A DNA stretch of 64,000 nucleotides from Schizophyllum amplum (GCA_007026445.1 VDMD01000047.1:154765-218764); one strand, 5' to 3'; shown: positions 1-12,378, counted from the stretch's first letter. The notes: generated by a model not told the origin, from the sequence alone. Numbers and translations are program-made.

Positions 1-1
1 C

Positions 2-394
2 ACGACTCCTGCATCTCATCGCAACTCCCAGGAGGTCAGCTTTGGCTCAACGAGCAGTGGCAAGTTTACCGGTCCTGCAGCGTTGATGGCGATCTCGCGT
101 TCGCTCGACAATCATGGGCTGAACGTGAAGGCTGGGCTGGAGGGGCGTTCTCGTGGCGTTGACGCTACACCAAAGCGTCTCCGTGATGCTGTCACTCGTG
201 CCCAGCTTCTCGAGCATGACTGGCTATCTACTGACGAGATGCTGAACCTCCTCGATGTGTTCGAGAACATACGCAGTGCTGATGCTTATTTGGCGCTTGA
301 CGAAGCCAATGTAGAGTTGCGCAAGGCCTGGGTGCGAAAGCGCCTGCAGATGCAGCCTCCGCCACCAGTGCAGGAGGAGGATGTATTTATGTAG
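2..394 (+). CDS. Myb/SANT-like protein of a PIF/Harbinger transposon, 5' partial
   Basis: The frame is open from the window edge to a stop at 392-394, so the gene begins outside. The visible 130 residues contain a Ser/Gly stretch followed by GKFTGPAAL and, near the end, a helical segment with LRKAWVRKRL. This layout matches the C-terminal part of the fungal Myb/SANT-like protein that accompanies PIF/Harbinger transposases; that family is the DNA-binding partner that brings the transposase to the element ends. It lies tail to tail with the transposase, with 8 bases between the two stops. The DNA-binding domain itself is not in the window. Family assignment rests on the C-terminal pattern and the neighbour, so it is probable rather than certain. 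Confidence 0.7.
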   Translation, partial: TTPASHRNSQEVSFGSTSSGKFTGPAALMAISRSLDNHGLNVKAGLEGRSRGVDATPKRLRDAVTRAQLLEHDWLSTDEMLNLLDVFENIRSADAYLALDEANVELRKAWVRKRLQMQPPPPVQEEDVFM

Positions 395-402
395 CAGGTA
401 TA

Positions 403-1761
403 TTACCCTTCAAGATACTGTGGATTTTCCGCTAGGAAAGTCTGGTAATCATCCCACATAGCCTGTGCAATCTCATCCCTCTTCCTCTTCACCCGCCTCC
501 TTTCGGCACGTCCAGGTACGGATACTGCGAGCTCACCAAATTGTTCAGGGCTGAGGGGTTGGCGGTCGAGATAGGCTGTGGATGAGGCTACGATCTGTTC
601 CGTCACTTCCTCCATCTCCGTGAAGTCGTAGCGAAGGATGAAGTTATGCAGTGCAGCCAATGCAGCCGGAAGCATGGCCTGGAACTTCATGTTGATCTCG
701 GGTGGTGCAGTCATGATCCTCCAGCGGCGTTTGACAACCCCAAAGATGCGCTCGACAACATTGCGCGCCTGCGCATGTCGGAGATTAAAGAGCTCCTCCT
801 TTGTCACTGGCCTGCAGGCCATTGTTAGAACTACGAAAGGATATTGCAGAGAGATTATCAACGCACCTGACATCTGCACGACCCCATTCTGCAAGGTGAT
901 AGCGGCAGCCAGTGTATGGTGTGATTAAAAAATCACAGAATCCAAATCCTGCATCGGCGAGGTAGTACTTCCCATGTGGCACGCGTAAGTCGTTGAATCG
1001 AGCATTGGTGTAGAGCGTGGTGTCACAGGCAGAGCCTTCCCATCCTCCGAGCATATACTGGAAGCGCATATCGAAAGATGTGCAGGCCAGGCAGTTCTGT
1101 GTGACACCACCCTTCCGATTCCGTGCTGCATCGAGTTCTTCCGAGGGGGGATTACAGTTGATCTGAGTACCGTCCATTGCACCGATGACATCTGCAAAGT
1201 AGGGCCAGAGCTTCCCAGGCTTGCTTGTGATGTAGTCGGCCACCGGATCCTCCGCTGTGGGCAATATAACATATGCAGAGTAGAACGGGTCCGATGCGAG
1301 TGCAACGAGGACTTTCTTGAAGTATCTGAGCTGTTGATCAGCCACCATGCATGTTTTCAGCACAGAACTCACTTGGAAATTGTTGTAGTTGAGTGCTGGA
1401 ACCTCTCTCCAACGTGGCGCAGACTGAGCCCTGTCACACAAGTATACAGGAAGATTGCGGCCTGCTCTTCGAGAGAGACATGCTCCTGCATATCCTCCAG
1501 TCCTAGCGCACGCAGTTGTTCCACAAATATGAGGAAGACGTGAAGATGCATGCCCAGCTCGGTATGGATGCGATCCGGGTGACCGCTTTTCAGCTCGTTG
1601 ACCCACTCCTGCCCAGTCAATTTTGAGGTGTGGTATGGCTGCTTCCAATAATGCGGTGACATGTACAGAAAGACGACAGCCACAACAACCTGAGCAACAG
1701 AAGCAGCAGCAGCAGCAGCAAATCGTCGGGCCCGTTCCGGGAGGGACTGCTCATTGTCCAT
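403..1761 (-). CDS. PIF/Harbinger DDE transposase (HARBI1-like)
   Basis: Exons 1761-1373, 1325-867 and 811-403 splice in phase to 418 residues with no internal stop. The three acidic residues of the DDE_Tnp_4 fold are visible: D in GAMDGTQINC, D in YLADAGFGF, and E in RNVVERIFGVVKRRW. An N-terminal helical region with an Ala/Val-rich tract precedes the catalytic core; the tract is encoded by a GCA/GCT repeat near 1697-1722. The family cuts and pastes DNA in the nucleus and leaves 3-bp target duplications. The intact frame, splice sites and triad suggest a recent or still competent element. Convergent with the Myb/SANT-like gene, as is usual for this superfamily. Confidence 0.9.
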
Positions 1762-2015
1762 GGCGAGAGGGACAGCGGCGCAAGATCAGCGTGAGCGGCA
1801 ACGCAACGCAACGCGTCGATCGAATCGTGCACGTGTTTGACAATGACCAAAGCAAGCCACCTCCTGTGCTAATATTCGAACATATATACTGTAAGCTTAG
1901 AGTCTGTTGTTTGGTGCCAGGATGCGCGCAGCGCGCAATGAGCGGTGCGTTGACGGCGCGTCGACGGCGCGCGGGAGGCGGGGGGGCGGCGTGACGAGCC
2001 CCGATGACGCGGGCA

Positions 2016-2045
2016 CGTGGCCTCCCCGGGCCCGGGGAGGCCACG
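2016..2045. repeat. perfect 30-base GC-rich palindrome
   Basis: The sequence from 2016 reads cgtggcctccccggg and then its exact reverse complement to 2045. It sits about 250 bases upstream of the transposase start, in the subterminal region of the element, where transposase-binding palindromes are expected. Its role is inferred only from position. Confidence 0.75.
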
Positions 2046-2449
2046 CGGTCGCGCCCGCCGCCGGCTGATCGCATCGGCAAGTCGCCGCGGATTTCGCAAG
2101 GCACTCGTTCTGCATGCGTTTCGCACTTTGATTTCACGCGTGCTGTACAGGCTCTAAGGAAGAAAGGGATGAAAAGTCAGCTATGAAGAAGTACAGGAAA
2201 GCAGAGGAGATACATGGTCGATCGTCGTCAGGAGGTGATTGTGATAGGCAAGTAATGGGGTTGTAGCTGTGGTCGTGGAAAGGACATGCGGAGCACAAAG
2301 TCGCCCGAAGGACGTTGCTCAAGTAAAAAGGTTCAAGAAAGTGGGTTACTTGTATCGCAGTCGTGAAGCATAACGGGTGTGACAGTGTATAGGTGCACAG
2401 TGGCGTGGTGCGCGTTACCGAATAGAATAAGCGGAGGACGGGGTGTGCA
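2046..2449. other. gene-free stretch
   Basis: This lies between the Harbinger end and the stop of the La-module gene. It probably holds the 3' untranslated region of that gene. I see no coding pattern or clear repeat. Confidence 0.5.
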
Positions 2450-5400
2450 TTACGCTGGCGTGAAGCTCGATTCGTTCCCAAGAACGAACACGACGTCCTC
2501 TTCTTCCTCCTCTTCGTGCTCCTCCGGTGACGGCTGCGGCTGAGGAGCCTTCTGCTCCTCGGTCGATGGCTCGGTCGGATGCTCAGCGACGCCACCGTCT
2601 TGCGGCGGGGACGATGACTGCAATGAAGACGTTTGTGGCGTCTCGATCACCTGCGGCTGCGCCGGCAAGACATACTGCTGCCAGGCCAGCGGGCGCACCC
2701 AGTCTCCCTGCACGTAGACGATACGAGACAGCGCTAAAACGTCCCTCACGAGCGCGATATCCGTCGTCAGTTGACGGACGCGCTTAAAGGACGCCAACAG
2801 CTGAATAGGTATCCACCCCTCTGGGGTCATCTGCAGATCGATCAATAAAAATGGCGTAGCAAGCAAAAGACAAACTCACCCGCTGCCGCAGGAAGAAGTC
2901 CGTCGCCAGATTCTGCGGGCTAACGTAGTACTCCAGCTGCCCCAGGAGCCACCACCGCGTCGGGTCCAGAGGGAACGACACCAGCGTGATGGGGGAGGGG
3001 AACGGTATCCCGCCCTGCGCCACCGGCGGCACCGCATGCGCTGGAGGCGGCGGTGGCGGAAGCGGCACGGGAGGGAGAGGGGGTGCGAATGCGTCAAAGC
3101 CCGGCACATATGGCGGGTACATCCCGCTCGGCGACTCCCCCATCATCAATGGCTGGAATGGCGGCACCGGCGAGAGGTTATACGGCGACGGCGGCTGCCG
3201 CGGCACCACAGGGCCTCCGCCTCTCTCGTAGCGCGCACCCCGGAACCCGCGCCCCCCGCGCCCGCGCCCACGATACGGGCGGTCGACGAACCCGCCCCCA
3301 CGCCGGCCACGCGGCGCGAACTCTGGACTGCTAAAGTCTCTCTCCCGCCGGTCCACCTGCATCCGCTCGACCTCATACAACCGCTCCTGCTCACGCCGCT
3401 TCAGGCCCTCGCGTGTAGCGATGACAGCGTGTCCGGTGCCGCTGTGGTGGCCAAACCCATACCCAAAGTCCTTGACTTCCAAATCCGTGTCAGCGCTGCC
3501 GCTCGTCGGCACTCGCTGTCCGTGTTGCGCATTGCCCTCCTGATCCAGCGGTTGTTCGCTGGAGACATCGCGCGGCATCGCACCTGCGCTGTCATCCACG
3601 GCGGCTGCGGTACCATTCGCAGCGACTGCCTGGCGCGTTTCCCCCGAAGCCGACTCCGCCGTGGACCCAAAATGCCACTTTGGAGCATCCGCCGCAGGCT
3701 CCTGACCAGTCAGGTCAATGATTTCCCGATCCCCCGCAACCGGCACATTCTCCTTCTCGCTTCCATTCAGCGCCTCCTCTCGCTTGACACCAATAGTGAA
3801 TTGCGTGAACGCTTTGTCCATCCCAGTCAAAGACGGCGACGGCACGCGCGCACCACCCGTCTGCTGGGGGCTCAACGGCCCGTTCAGCTGCGTCCCGTCG
3901 GGACCAATACTGCCAAAGACAACGACAGGTTTCCTGTCATTGTCCGCGATGCTGCGATAGCTAGCCACCGCAGCAGATTCCTGTGGCGCAGGAGGCTTCC
4001 CCGACGCAGCTGCAGGTGCCTGCAATCCTGCCTCGACCCCCGGCGTACGGGACACAAGGACCTGGCTCTCAATGGATGCATGCGGTGCGTGCGCAGATGG
4101 GGGCGCCCCGTGGGCGGGCGGTGGTGCCACATGCGCTGGCGGCGACGCCCCGTACGGATACGGCGCGAAGGGCGCATTCGGCAGAGGCTGTCCGTTGAAG
4201 AATGGCACTGGTGGTGGATATGGTGGCATCCCATTCGGTGGTAACGCATGTGGAGGGAGCGAGAACGCCGGCGACATCCCGTGCGTCGAGTAGGAAGGAG
4301 AATGGTTATGCGATGGGTAGCCCATGGGCGGCGGTGGATAAGGACTCGGCGCGTGCGACGAGTAGGGGGACTCGTGCGATGGCGGCACACTCGAAGGGTA
4401 GAACGGGTGGGCGTTAAGAGATAGGTGATAGCCGTGCCCTTCATACGCGGGCACCCGAGGCGATGTTTCCGCGGACGAACGCACGGACCCGAATGCAAAA
4501 TTCGGGTTCAGCGTACCGTTCGTGCTCGGCGCGCCGTTGTCAGGAAGGCCGTTGACTTTGTTGGACCCCTCTCCATCCGGTAAAGCCGTGCCGCCCACAA
4601 AGGGGCTGTTGTGCACACTGCCAACTCGGCTTTGATTTCGGGAGTGGATCACTGAATGGGTCCTGCTATGAGGGACCGAGGACAGACGGGAACCAGGCGC
4701 CGATGGTGCTCTGGAGTGCATGGATGAGGGTCCAGCAGTGTGCGGAGATGCTCCAGCAGCATGCGGAGATGCTCGGAAGGTACTTCGAGCTTGGGGAGTC
4801 CGGCCTTGACGCCTTAGGTTCGCATCTGCAGCTGCTTGCAGCTCTTCGGCCGGGATCGGTATCCACTTTGTTTTCTCGCCTGGTACTGCGATCAGCATTC
4901 CCGCTCATAAAACCGGCGATAATTGGGTGGACATATAATTTGGGTAGAATCGAAACCAAAAGAAGCGTCAACGTACCCTTTCTGGAGGAACTACTCGCTC
5001 GAGGCGCCTCTTCGTCCCGAGACGCTCCGCTCGTCGATGACCTTGCGTGGCCGCCCCCATTTGCGCTGGTCGAAGCCGAGGGTACAGTCTTCCCAATCTC
5101 CGGCCAGCTCTCTTTATCCTCGACTGTAGGCAGCGGCGCCACTGATCGACTCCATTGGTTCGTCCAGTGATTCGGCCTGTGCTTCACAACGAACGGATCG
5201 TCGTCTTCGTTTTGCGTGCTCGGTGCAGCGGGGGAAGAGGTCGAGGGGGAAGCCCGTTCGGAAAGGCGCTCCCTGCGTAGTGCCCAGACGTTGACGCCGG
5301 GTGATCTTTGCGGCGACACTGCCGACGCGCCACGCGAGACGGGGGAATTTTGCGCGTCCCCGTTCAGCGCCTTCGGCTGCGACGCGGGCGACGAGGGTCG

Positions 5401-5670
5401 GGTTGTGGCGACGACGGAGGATGCGGGGGTGTACGCATCGGTCGCGGACGACACGGAGGCGGAGGATTTGGAGGAGGACAGGAGCGTGCTGCCTGCGCTG
5501 GACGTCGAGATGGTGCTCGCGCCGGACGATCGGCTGTTCGCTGCTGCGGTGCCGGCCGGGGGAGGGCCAGATGCTGGTGCGGTGGTGGGGGACTTGCTGG
5601 CGCTCTGGGCCTGCTTCGCGCGCTGGGCGTACGTGAGCTTCACTGCGCTTGCCGAGGGGGATTCCGCCAT
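2450..5670 (-). CDS. La-related RNA-binding protein (LARP1/Sro9-type)
   Basis: Exons 5670-4977, 4879-2880 and 2830-2450 give 1,024 residues. The start is the ATG at 5670, in a CCACC ATG G context. About 850 residues are low complexity: Ser/Pro-rich, with His/Pro/Tyr repeats, RGG/RGRGG boxes near residues 770-800 and poly-Pro. The La module follows, running from LLGQLEYYVSPQNLATDFF across the last intron into GWIPIQLLASFKRVRQL; it is the winged-helix RNA-binding fold. An acidic EEEE tract and a short tail end the protein. Family knowledge: LARP1/Sro9 proteins bind mRNA 3' ends or ribosomal-protein mRNAs and act in cytoplasmic translation control. No DM15 repeats were seen, so it resembles yeast Sro9/Slf1 more than animal LARP1. 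Confidence 0.9.
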
Positions 5671-8051
5671 GGTGGGGGAATGCGTTACGGGGCAGATGGG
5701 CTCTGATCTGCCCGGATGAAAAAGCAATGCCAGAGGGTGCGGCTGTATACGCTGGGAAGTGAGCGATGCAGAGGGGGCTTCCAGGGATAGCGGCAGCAAC
5801 ACGGGCGCTCGATGTAAGTACAAGGTCAAGAACGGTCGGCCGTCTTCGCTGCTGCAGTGAATCTGATGGTGATGGTCAACAACGCATAACATTTGCTATA
5901 TATGTGGCGTTCTGCGCCTCAACTCACCCGATTCACACCACCGTCCCGAGAGCGAGCTGTGCTTACTATCGAGTCCTCAACTGGCTTACTCTCCCTTATT
6001 GTTGCTCGATGCTCTGATCGCCTCAATAGCGCCCCTTATGCACGTTTCGGATGTGCTGTCATGATGCTGCATTCGCGGCATCGTCGGATCGCATCGTGTG
6101 CAGCTGCCCTCATTCCGAAACTGCAGCGCTTCGCCTGTGTCTCTCCGAGATCGTGATCGTCATATTCTCTGCAGAATTGCCAGTCATTGATGCTCCTTTG
6201 CAGCCTCAACTGGGTGCGATGTTGCCTGTCAGTCGAGGACACAGAGCGTAGGTCGCCGATTGCGGCCTGGCGACGGCACTGCAGCATTCATATGTCTCGC
6301 GAGGCGGTTTACACTGGTGCGTTATAGATCTACATTTTAAAGTTCGTAATTGTCCGCTCCCCAATCAGGTCATCTCACCTCGAGCACAAGCTCCATACTA
6401 CACTACTATTGAATGACACCGACTACTGCATTGACGTTGTATTTCTGGGCTCCTCCATGTCCTGCCCCTCCATCTCACTCCGGCTATCAACATGCCTTTA
6501 CCCCCATCGCATCAGTGTCCTACGGTCCTATTTGACTGCCACAACTCGCCCGCGCATACCTTTAGCTTCGTCCACCAAATGGGTTGCAAGCTGGACTGCA
6601 ACTGTCGTTTCCTACCCCGTCCTTCGGCATCCTTGCAGTCTTCCTGTCGTAAGTACTCTCAACGGTGTTCTCGGTTGCTGCACATGACAAGACGCGCCAT
6701 ACGCTCATCGCGTCTTCTTTGCTTGTTCGCGACTGAACGTTATTGCCCCAACAGTGTCAGCCACGTGACCGGGGCACGGCCCGAGAAGATGCTGACGCAA
6801 CCACCAAGCACGTTCGGGAACTTCCCAGTGCCCTATGGGCGCCTTCGATGCTATGAGCCACGTATATACTATGCCTTGTGGTGCGTCCCATGTAAAATTA
6901 TTCACAGGAGTGACTAGAGGCCGATGCAGAGCGACGGCAAGGCAATTTGGGCGTGGGAACGTCTTCCCAATCCGGAGGGGTTGTTAAATCTCTGTAAGTA
7001 TCAAATCAGATAAACAGGACAACGCTCATACTGTCTCTTGACATCGTTGGAGAACTCATGGCAGACATTCGCGCCCTTCCACAAAGTAGAAATATAGGAA
7101 AACAAAACGAAAACAAAAATTAATTAAATTCACCAAGAGTGCGTGGCGAGGGTTCGAACCATCGACTGCCCACGTACACCGTCATCATTCTCGAGCGAGT
7201 TAGCCCTTAGGCCATAAGACCTTGACATATTGGAAGCGGGACAATGATCTGTCAGACAGAGCTCTACGCCCGAAGTGAGTCCATTGACGCTCAGCGTCGC
7301 AGCCTGCTCATTTTTGTCTGCCAACGTGTTCCTAAAGCTTACGTAAGTGCTGCTATTACTTGTAGTGCAATGACTACGTCGACGTCGACGGTGAAAGGCC
7401 GTCGCGCAACGTTGCGCGGGGGCCGCGTGGGACAGGTCACGTGGCTGACGCTGTTGGGGCAATAGCGTTTACTTTGTTCGCGCTTTCTATCACGTGATGG
7501 TTCAACTTCGTCACACTCCTGTCGAACCGTCGAGCCGTCGAGCTCCGGCTTTGCACTGCGTTTACTACCTTCATGGTCTCACCGTCCGCTTTCAGCGAAC
7601 GCCTACTTGACGTTGGTCTTGGTAGCGACGCGATGTACACGACTCAGTCAGCGCATGAACACTTCCATACTATGCTCGCCCATATGCCTCCTCTGCCTTC
7701 ATGATACCAATGCAATACCATAAAGAATTTCTGTAAGCAGACATCATTCCAGGACAAGTGGAGGCTGGAAGTCTACATACTTAAGAACTTGCGGTGTACA
7801 CCACTTTGGAGAGAACAATGACCATCAAATCTCCCACGCTTGACGTACGTCATCGTCAGGAACTGGCCCAGGCGCTGTGCATCACACCGAGTCACCGTCA
7901 GCACGCGCTTGCACCTTGCCCTCGACCATCATCAACGCCCTTGCTACCGACATCTTAGCTCCCCTGACACCAACTCGCACTCTCGACGCCAGCCCCCTCT
8001 TCATCTGAATACCCAACCCATACACCAACCCCACCGTTACCAACCTTCACA
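5671..8051. other. long gene-poor interval
   Basis: This separates the divergently transcribed La-module gene and PMP3, so both promoters lie here. Short open frames exist, but none shows conserved motifs, phased introns or codon structure I can support. The only structured element is a tRNA-like sequence on the minus strand at about 7143-7220, followed in its reading direction by a T-rich tail at 7090-7130. Confidence 0.5.
7143..7220 (-). other. tRNA-like sequence (tRNA pseudogene or SINE head)
   Basis: On the minus strand an A-box-like TGGCCTAAGGG (7214-7204) is followed 43 bases later by a B-box GGTTCGAACCC (7160-7150). A T-rich stretch with a TTTTT run lies downstream and could end Pol III transcription. 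The acceptor and T stems do not pair, so this is not a functional tRNA. It resembles the element at 31575-31660, sharing ACTCGC and CGATGGTTCGA. Confidence 0.4.
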
Positions 8052-9059
8052 ATGGTCAAGTCCTCCGACGTTCTCCTTATCATCGTGCGTGTCTCTGCTT
8101 TGCTTCAGATCACGACTACGTTTCCTCCGTGATATCCTCCTCCCCTTGATGAACCCCTTCACTCTACTAACATCTCTTTCGCGGTTGGCCCCCTTACCCT
8201 CCACCGTTCACACAACAACTCTCACTCAATGACTCCTCTCACCCCTCACCCTCTCTCTGAATGACGCTTACCCCTCCGCAGGTCGCCATCCTCTTTCCGC
8301 CCGCCGCTGCGGCGTTTATCACGGGCTGCAGCTGCGACCTGCTCATCAACATCTGCCTAACACTGTGCGTCCCTTCTCGCTGTCTCGCGTCGCTGGCACA
8401 GCGCGCCGCGGATACCCATCCCGCTGTGGTCAAACTGCAACTTCCATTATCGCATTCTCTGCACTTTCGTTTTCTCGGCGTGAACCAACCCCATTCCATT
8501 CCGCGGCCGGCATCACGCACAATATGTCAGGGGTCGCAGTCATGCCTCTCGTCACTTCCCCTTCACTAACCCAACCAACCCTTCCTTCAAACAATCGTCG
8601 TTCTCCAATCATTTGCTCAGTCCCTATGTAACTTCCCGCTAACCTCACCTCACAGCCTCGGCTACATCCCAGGCCACATTCACGCCTTCTGGCTCATCTA
8701 CAAGAAGATGCGCGCCGAGGAGCGCTACGGCAACGGTGGCTATCAATGTACGTCTTCGTTCGTTCTTTCCGATGATCACCCTGCTGACGGATTTCTCTCT
8801 TTACCTCATACATCTCTCCTTTCTGACTTGCCTTTCTTTGACTCCCTTGAACTCTATCCTTCCTTGCTCTTCATCTGCCATGTCTCATTCCTTTCCTTGC
8901 CGTAATCTCCACACCTTGACTTTCACGCCCTGCCTCGCCACTTCTCCATTTGCTGTGACTTTAGATGTTGGCAACGGCGCCTACGAGCCCATATACACGG
9001 CGCCCGGCGCTATCCAGCCCGGCCAGCAGGCTCCGTACTACGGCGCAACAAGCCAGTAA
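8052..9059 (+). CDS. PMP3: Pmp3/UPF0057 membrane proteolipid
   Basis: Exons 8052-8084, 8282-8364, 8656-8747 and 8965-9059 give 100 residues. Two hydrophobic helices flank the family signature: VAILFPPAAAAFITGCSCD, then ICLTLLGYIPGHIHAFWLIYKK. The tail is Tyr/Gly/Gln-rich (GAYEPIY...GQQAPYYG), longer than in the 55-residue yeast protein but common in filamentous fungi. Pmp3 proteins sit in the plasma membrane and help set membrane potential and salt tolerance. The introns are large (about 200-290 bases) and pyrimidine-rich compared with other genes here. Confidence 0.95.
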
Positions 9060-9789
9060 AGCGATGGTACCTCTACATACTGGCGATAGGTAGCCTGCGC
9101 ATGCAAACAACAGGCAGGCCAGAACAGAGGTGACGAAGAATATCGGACGAAATATACGGTACTTTGGATCTATTTACACCGGAATCTCTTCTTGTACCTT
9201 TCGACATAACGAACGCTTTTACGATTCACCCCATGTTGTCCTGCAATACGGATGGAGGGTGCTTTTCCGAGTACCGTATCATCACTACTATATAACGGCC
9301 ATTCACGGTCCAGGTGTGCATGTGAGGCCGTCGGAGACATGGTACGGAGCGGTCAAGACTGTCATGGCCAGGACAACCTACAAGAGAACTACCAAGATAT
9401 AATAACCGGCGTGGCGAGGGTCAACTGCAACGTACAGACAACGTTAACGTTGTCTAACGTTGTAAGTAGGTCCACTTTTGATTCCGGCCACGGGCCGATT
9501 CATCCATGTGATGAGATGCGGGGTCAGCCATTCGTTGGGGAACCGGGAGCTATGTGGGTCCGACGTCCGTCCTCTTTGACCGGCGCGCGCGCGAATGATA
9601 CGATGCTGGCTATTTTCGAATTACAGATAGCCCGCTAAGATGACAGGCACTTGCCAGACAGCTCGTCTCCTCCGTCCACCATCTCGGGATCTCTCTCGCG
9701 CAGCTGCTCCTTGAGAAAAGTCGAAGCAGAGGCGATAACGTAGAGGACCTGAACACGCGACGGACTACGAGCCACATAGCAAGTGTAGG
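9060..9789. other. gene-free interval with a 20-base palindrome
   Basis: This is the 3' flank of PMP3 and the promoter side of the MFS gene. A perfect palindrome, agacaacgtt plus its reverse complement, lies at 9436-9455. No coding sequence is supported. Confidence 0.5.
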
Positions 9790-11676
9790 ATGGACCACGA
9801 GAAGCGTACGATGGACTACGAGAAACAGCAGACGCACGAGTCCAGCTCGGAGGTGGTTGACGAGGTCGTTGTGAGTTATCCTGATTTTTTTAGGGTAGAC
9901 AGCGCTGAAAGTAAAAACAACAGGGAGACGAGGAAACGTCCCAGTTCAACACACCAGCAGACAGAAGATTATTGCTGAAGACGGATATCCGGATAGTCCC
10001 CTTGTCTGCGTTCATCTACCTCTTGTGTAACCTGGACCGATCGAACATTGGTGCGTGGTGCGCTTCCCAGGTCGCAGATCGAATGGACTAACATATATTC
10101 ACTCAGGCAATGCTAAGATCATGAACAAGGAGGCCGGCCATGACCTGATGACTGAACTTCCTCTCACGAGCTACGAATACACGTCAGTACGCGTGCTCAC
10201 ACCTTATTTTTGCATGACTGACAGACTTATAGCATATCTTTAATGATCTTCTTTCTGGCCTACGGGCTATTTGAGGTCCCTTCCAACGTATTGCTGAAGA
10301 AGCTGCGGCCGTCGGTGTGTCTTGGTGCTCACATGTTGGCGTCGTACTTACTGCAGATGCAGAGATGGATCGCCTTCCTCATGTTTTCCTGGGGTGTTAT
10401 CACAACCGGCCTCGGCGGTGTGCATAGCTACGCCTCCCTCGTCGTTGTCCGCACATTACTGGGTATCTTCGAAGCAGGTGTGTCGATCAACCGCTCACCA
10501 TGTCCATCATTATTTACTCCCCAACGCAGGCCTTTTCCCTGGCCTAGTTTACTATCTCACCTTTTGGTACCGCCCGGAGGAGCGCTCCCTGCGCGTCGCA
10601 CTTATCCTTGCTTCCGCCACACTTGCTGGTGCATTTGGCGGCGCCATCGCGTATGGCGTCTCGCACATGGACTACGTACACGGCCTATCGGCCTGGCGCT
10701 GGCTCTTCATCCTTGAGGGCATACCTTCAGCGGGCCTTGCGCTGCCCATTTTGTTCCTCTTACCGGATTACCCGGAGACAGCAAAATGGCTCAGCGAAGA
10801 AGAGCGCGAGCTGGCGGCGACGCGCTTACGCGCAAGTGGCTCCAAGGCAAGCAGCAAGGGCTTGACGTGGGAAGACGCGAAGGAGACGGTCTTCAACTTG
10901 AGGCTCTGGACGCACTATATCGTGAGTAGCGGCATTATTCGTTCCGGGCCTGGCGGCGAATGCTCACGCGCGCCCCTCGCCAGGCGTACTTCGGGATATC
11001 GGCACCGTTCGCTAGCATGTCGCTCTTTGCACCGACGATAGTGTCAGGCCTAGGGTACACGTCACTGAACGCGCAGTTGTTCACCGTTCCGCCTTATGCG
11101 GTGGCATATGTTGTGCAAGTCGTGGTCGCCTACGGCGCGGACAAGTTGAATCGGTATGCAAACTCGAGGCGCACTCTCCTGTAGTTTGGCTGATCGGGTT
11201 TCTAGTCGAGGCCTTTTCGCTGCCGCGTTCGCTTTCATAGGCGCCATCGGATTCATCGTATCTGGTGCCCTGCCCGCCGACGACTACAAGGTGTGCTGTC
11301 TGCTCTCCGCCTCTTTTCTGCATCACTGAATTTGGGTGCTTATCAGAGCCGATACGGTGCCCTCATCATCGCATGCAGCGGCGCCTTCGCGTGCATTCCG
11401 CCGCTCCTCGGCTGGCTCTCCTCGAATATGCACTCCACTTCCGCGACCGGCCTCGCCGTCGCGATGAACATCTCCTTCGGCGCGCCCGGTCAGATCGTCG
11501 GGGTGTGGATATACAAAGCCGACGAAGCGTTGCGAGGATACCCGACAGGACACTGGACAAACGCCGCACTACTCATCATGGTGACTGTCTTGTGTATCGG
11601 GCTGCATATCCTCTACTCGAGGAAAAATGCGGCAATTGTGGCGAGTGCGTCGGGAGCGAAGTTGTTCAAGTTGTAG
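9790..11676 (+). CDS. MFS transporter, Dal5/anion:cation symporter family
   Basis: Nine exons (9790-9870, 9924-10050, 10107-10182, 10233-10314, 10363-10477, 10530-10921, 10984-11153, 11206-11290, 11347-11676) splice in phase to 485 residues, the normal length for a 12-helix transporter. Family marks include DIRIVPLSAFIYLLCNLDRSNIGNA after a short acidic N-terminus, the RPSRW turn, and the motif-A-like region FYRPEERSLRVA. The fungal ACS family (allantoate, nicotinate, vitamin and small carboxylate permeases) acts at the plasma membrane with proton symport; the substrate cannot be told from sequence. The loop near residue 270 is hydrophilic, as is usual between helices 6 and 7. Confidence 0.9.
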
Positions 11677-11946
11677 ATACATGTGTGATATAGGCGCAGC
11701 TTTTGAGACGAGGCGCAGTGGGTTATGTGATGTGGGCTAATGGATCTTGAACGTTCGGGCTTCGTTATGAGGCACCTACCGGTACACGCAAAGTGTTGTC
11801 TGCTCTAAAGAAGGAACTCAAAGGACAGGCTCATTGGGAACGCTGCATATCCATTTGTACCACAGAGCCTGCGTGGATACGAGGATAACTCACAACCCTT
11901 CCTGGGTAGGTGATCTTCCGCTCCCGCAATATCACGTACATCTGAA

Positions 11947-12299
11947 TCACGCCGTCGTCGTGCACACGCTCCTACACAGTCGTCAGCCACCGCATATTGC
12001 CATATGAGGCTCATGCAACTCACTGCTGCGTCCATGTTATGAGCGTCGTGACATCGATGAGGTACGGCGACGTCGGCACCGTCGTGTGGTAGACGCGCGT
12101 CGCGGTGAACGTGCCAACGGGCGTGGGCGTGCACGGCGTGGCGCGCGCTGCGAGGTCTGCGGCGGGCATCTGGAGAAATATATCAGTCAAAGACGGAAAA
12201 TGCGCGGTGGGGACATGGCGATGAGGTGGAGATAAATGGAAGGTTAAGACTCACAGCGACAGCTGCACCAGCGAGGGCGAGGAGGGTGAGGAAGCGCAT
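11947..12299 (-). CDS. tiny secreted protein A (71 residues)
   Basis: Exons 12299-12255, 12169-12024 and 11971-11947. The first exon is exactly a signal peptide (MRFLTLLALAGAAVA) ending at a phase-0 intron. The mature part holds PCTPTPVGTFTA and SPYLIDVTTLITWTQ, then a short tail with one Cys, giving two cysteines that could pair. Intron positions and phases, exon 1 length and both cysteines match the paralogue at 16111-16578. I do not recognise the family. Another reading frame of the last exon stays open longer but is not conserved in the paralogue, so I prefer the early TGA. A TATA-like box lies 80 bases upstream. Confidence 0.6.
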
Positions 12300-12378
12300 G
12301 ACTGTCAAGCGAAGCGTGTGTAGTGCTGGAAGATTGTGTACTTGCAGGTCTGCTAAATGCTTCTGAGCCTTCCTGGCC

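Larger units (their letters stand above)
1..2045. mobile_element. PIF/Harbinger transposon, right-hand part
   Basis: The two transposon genes plus about 280 bases of GC-rich DNA upstream of the transposase form one end of a Harbinger element; the other end lies outside the window. The right boundary is set at the end of a 30-base palindrome but could be some tens of bases further. Terminal inverted repeats cannot be confirmed because only one end is visible. Confidence 0.65.

Noticed and set aside
11815..11971. Longer reading frame in the last exon of secreted protein A (ERVHDDGVIQ...)
   Set aside because: Requires another splice phase and is not conserved in the paralogue, while the short frame ends at the same TGA in both.
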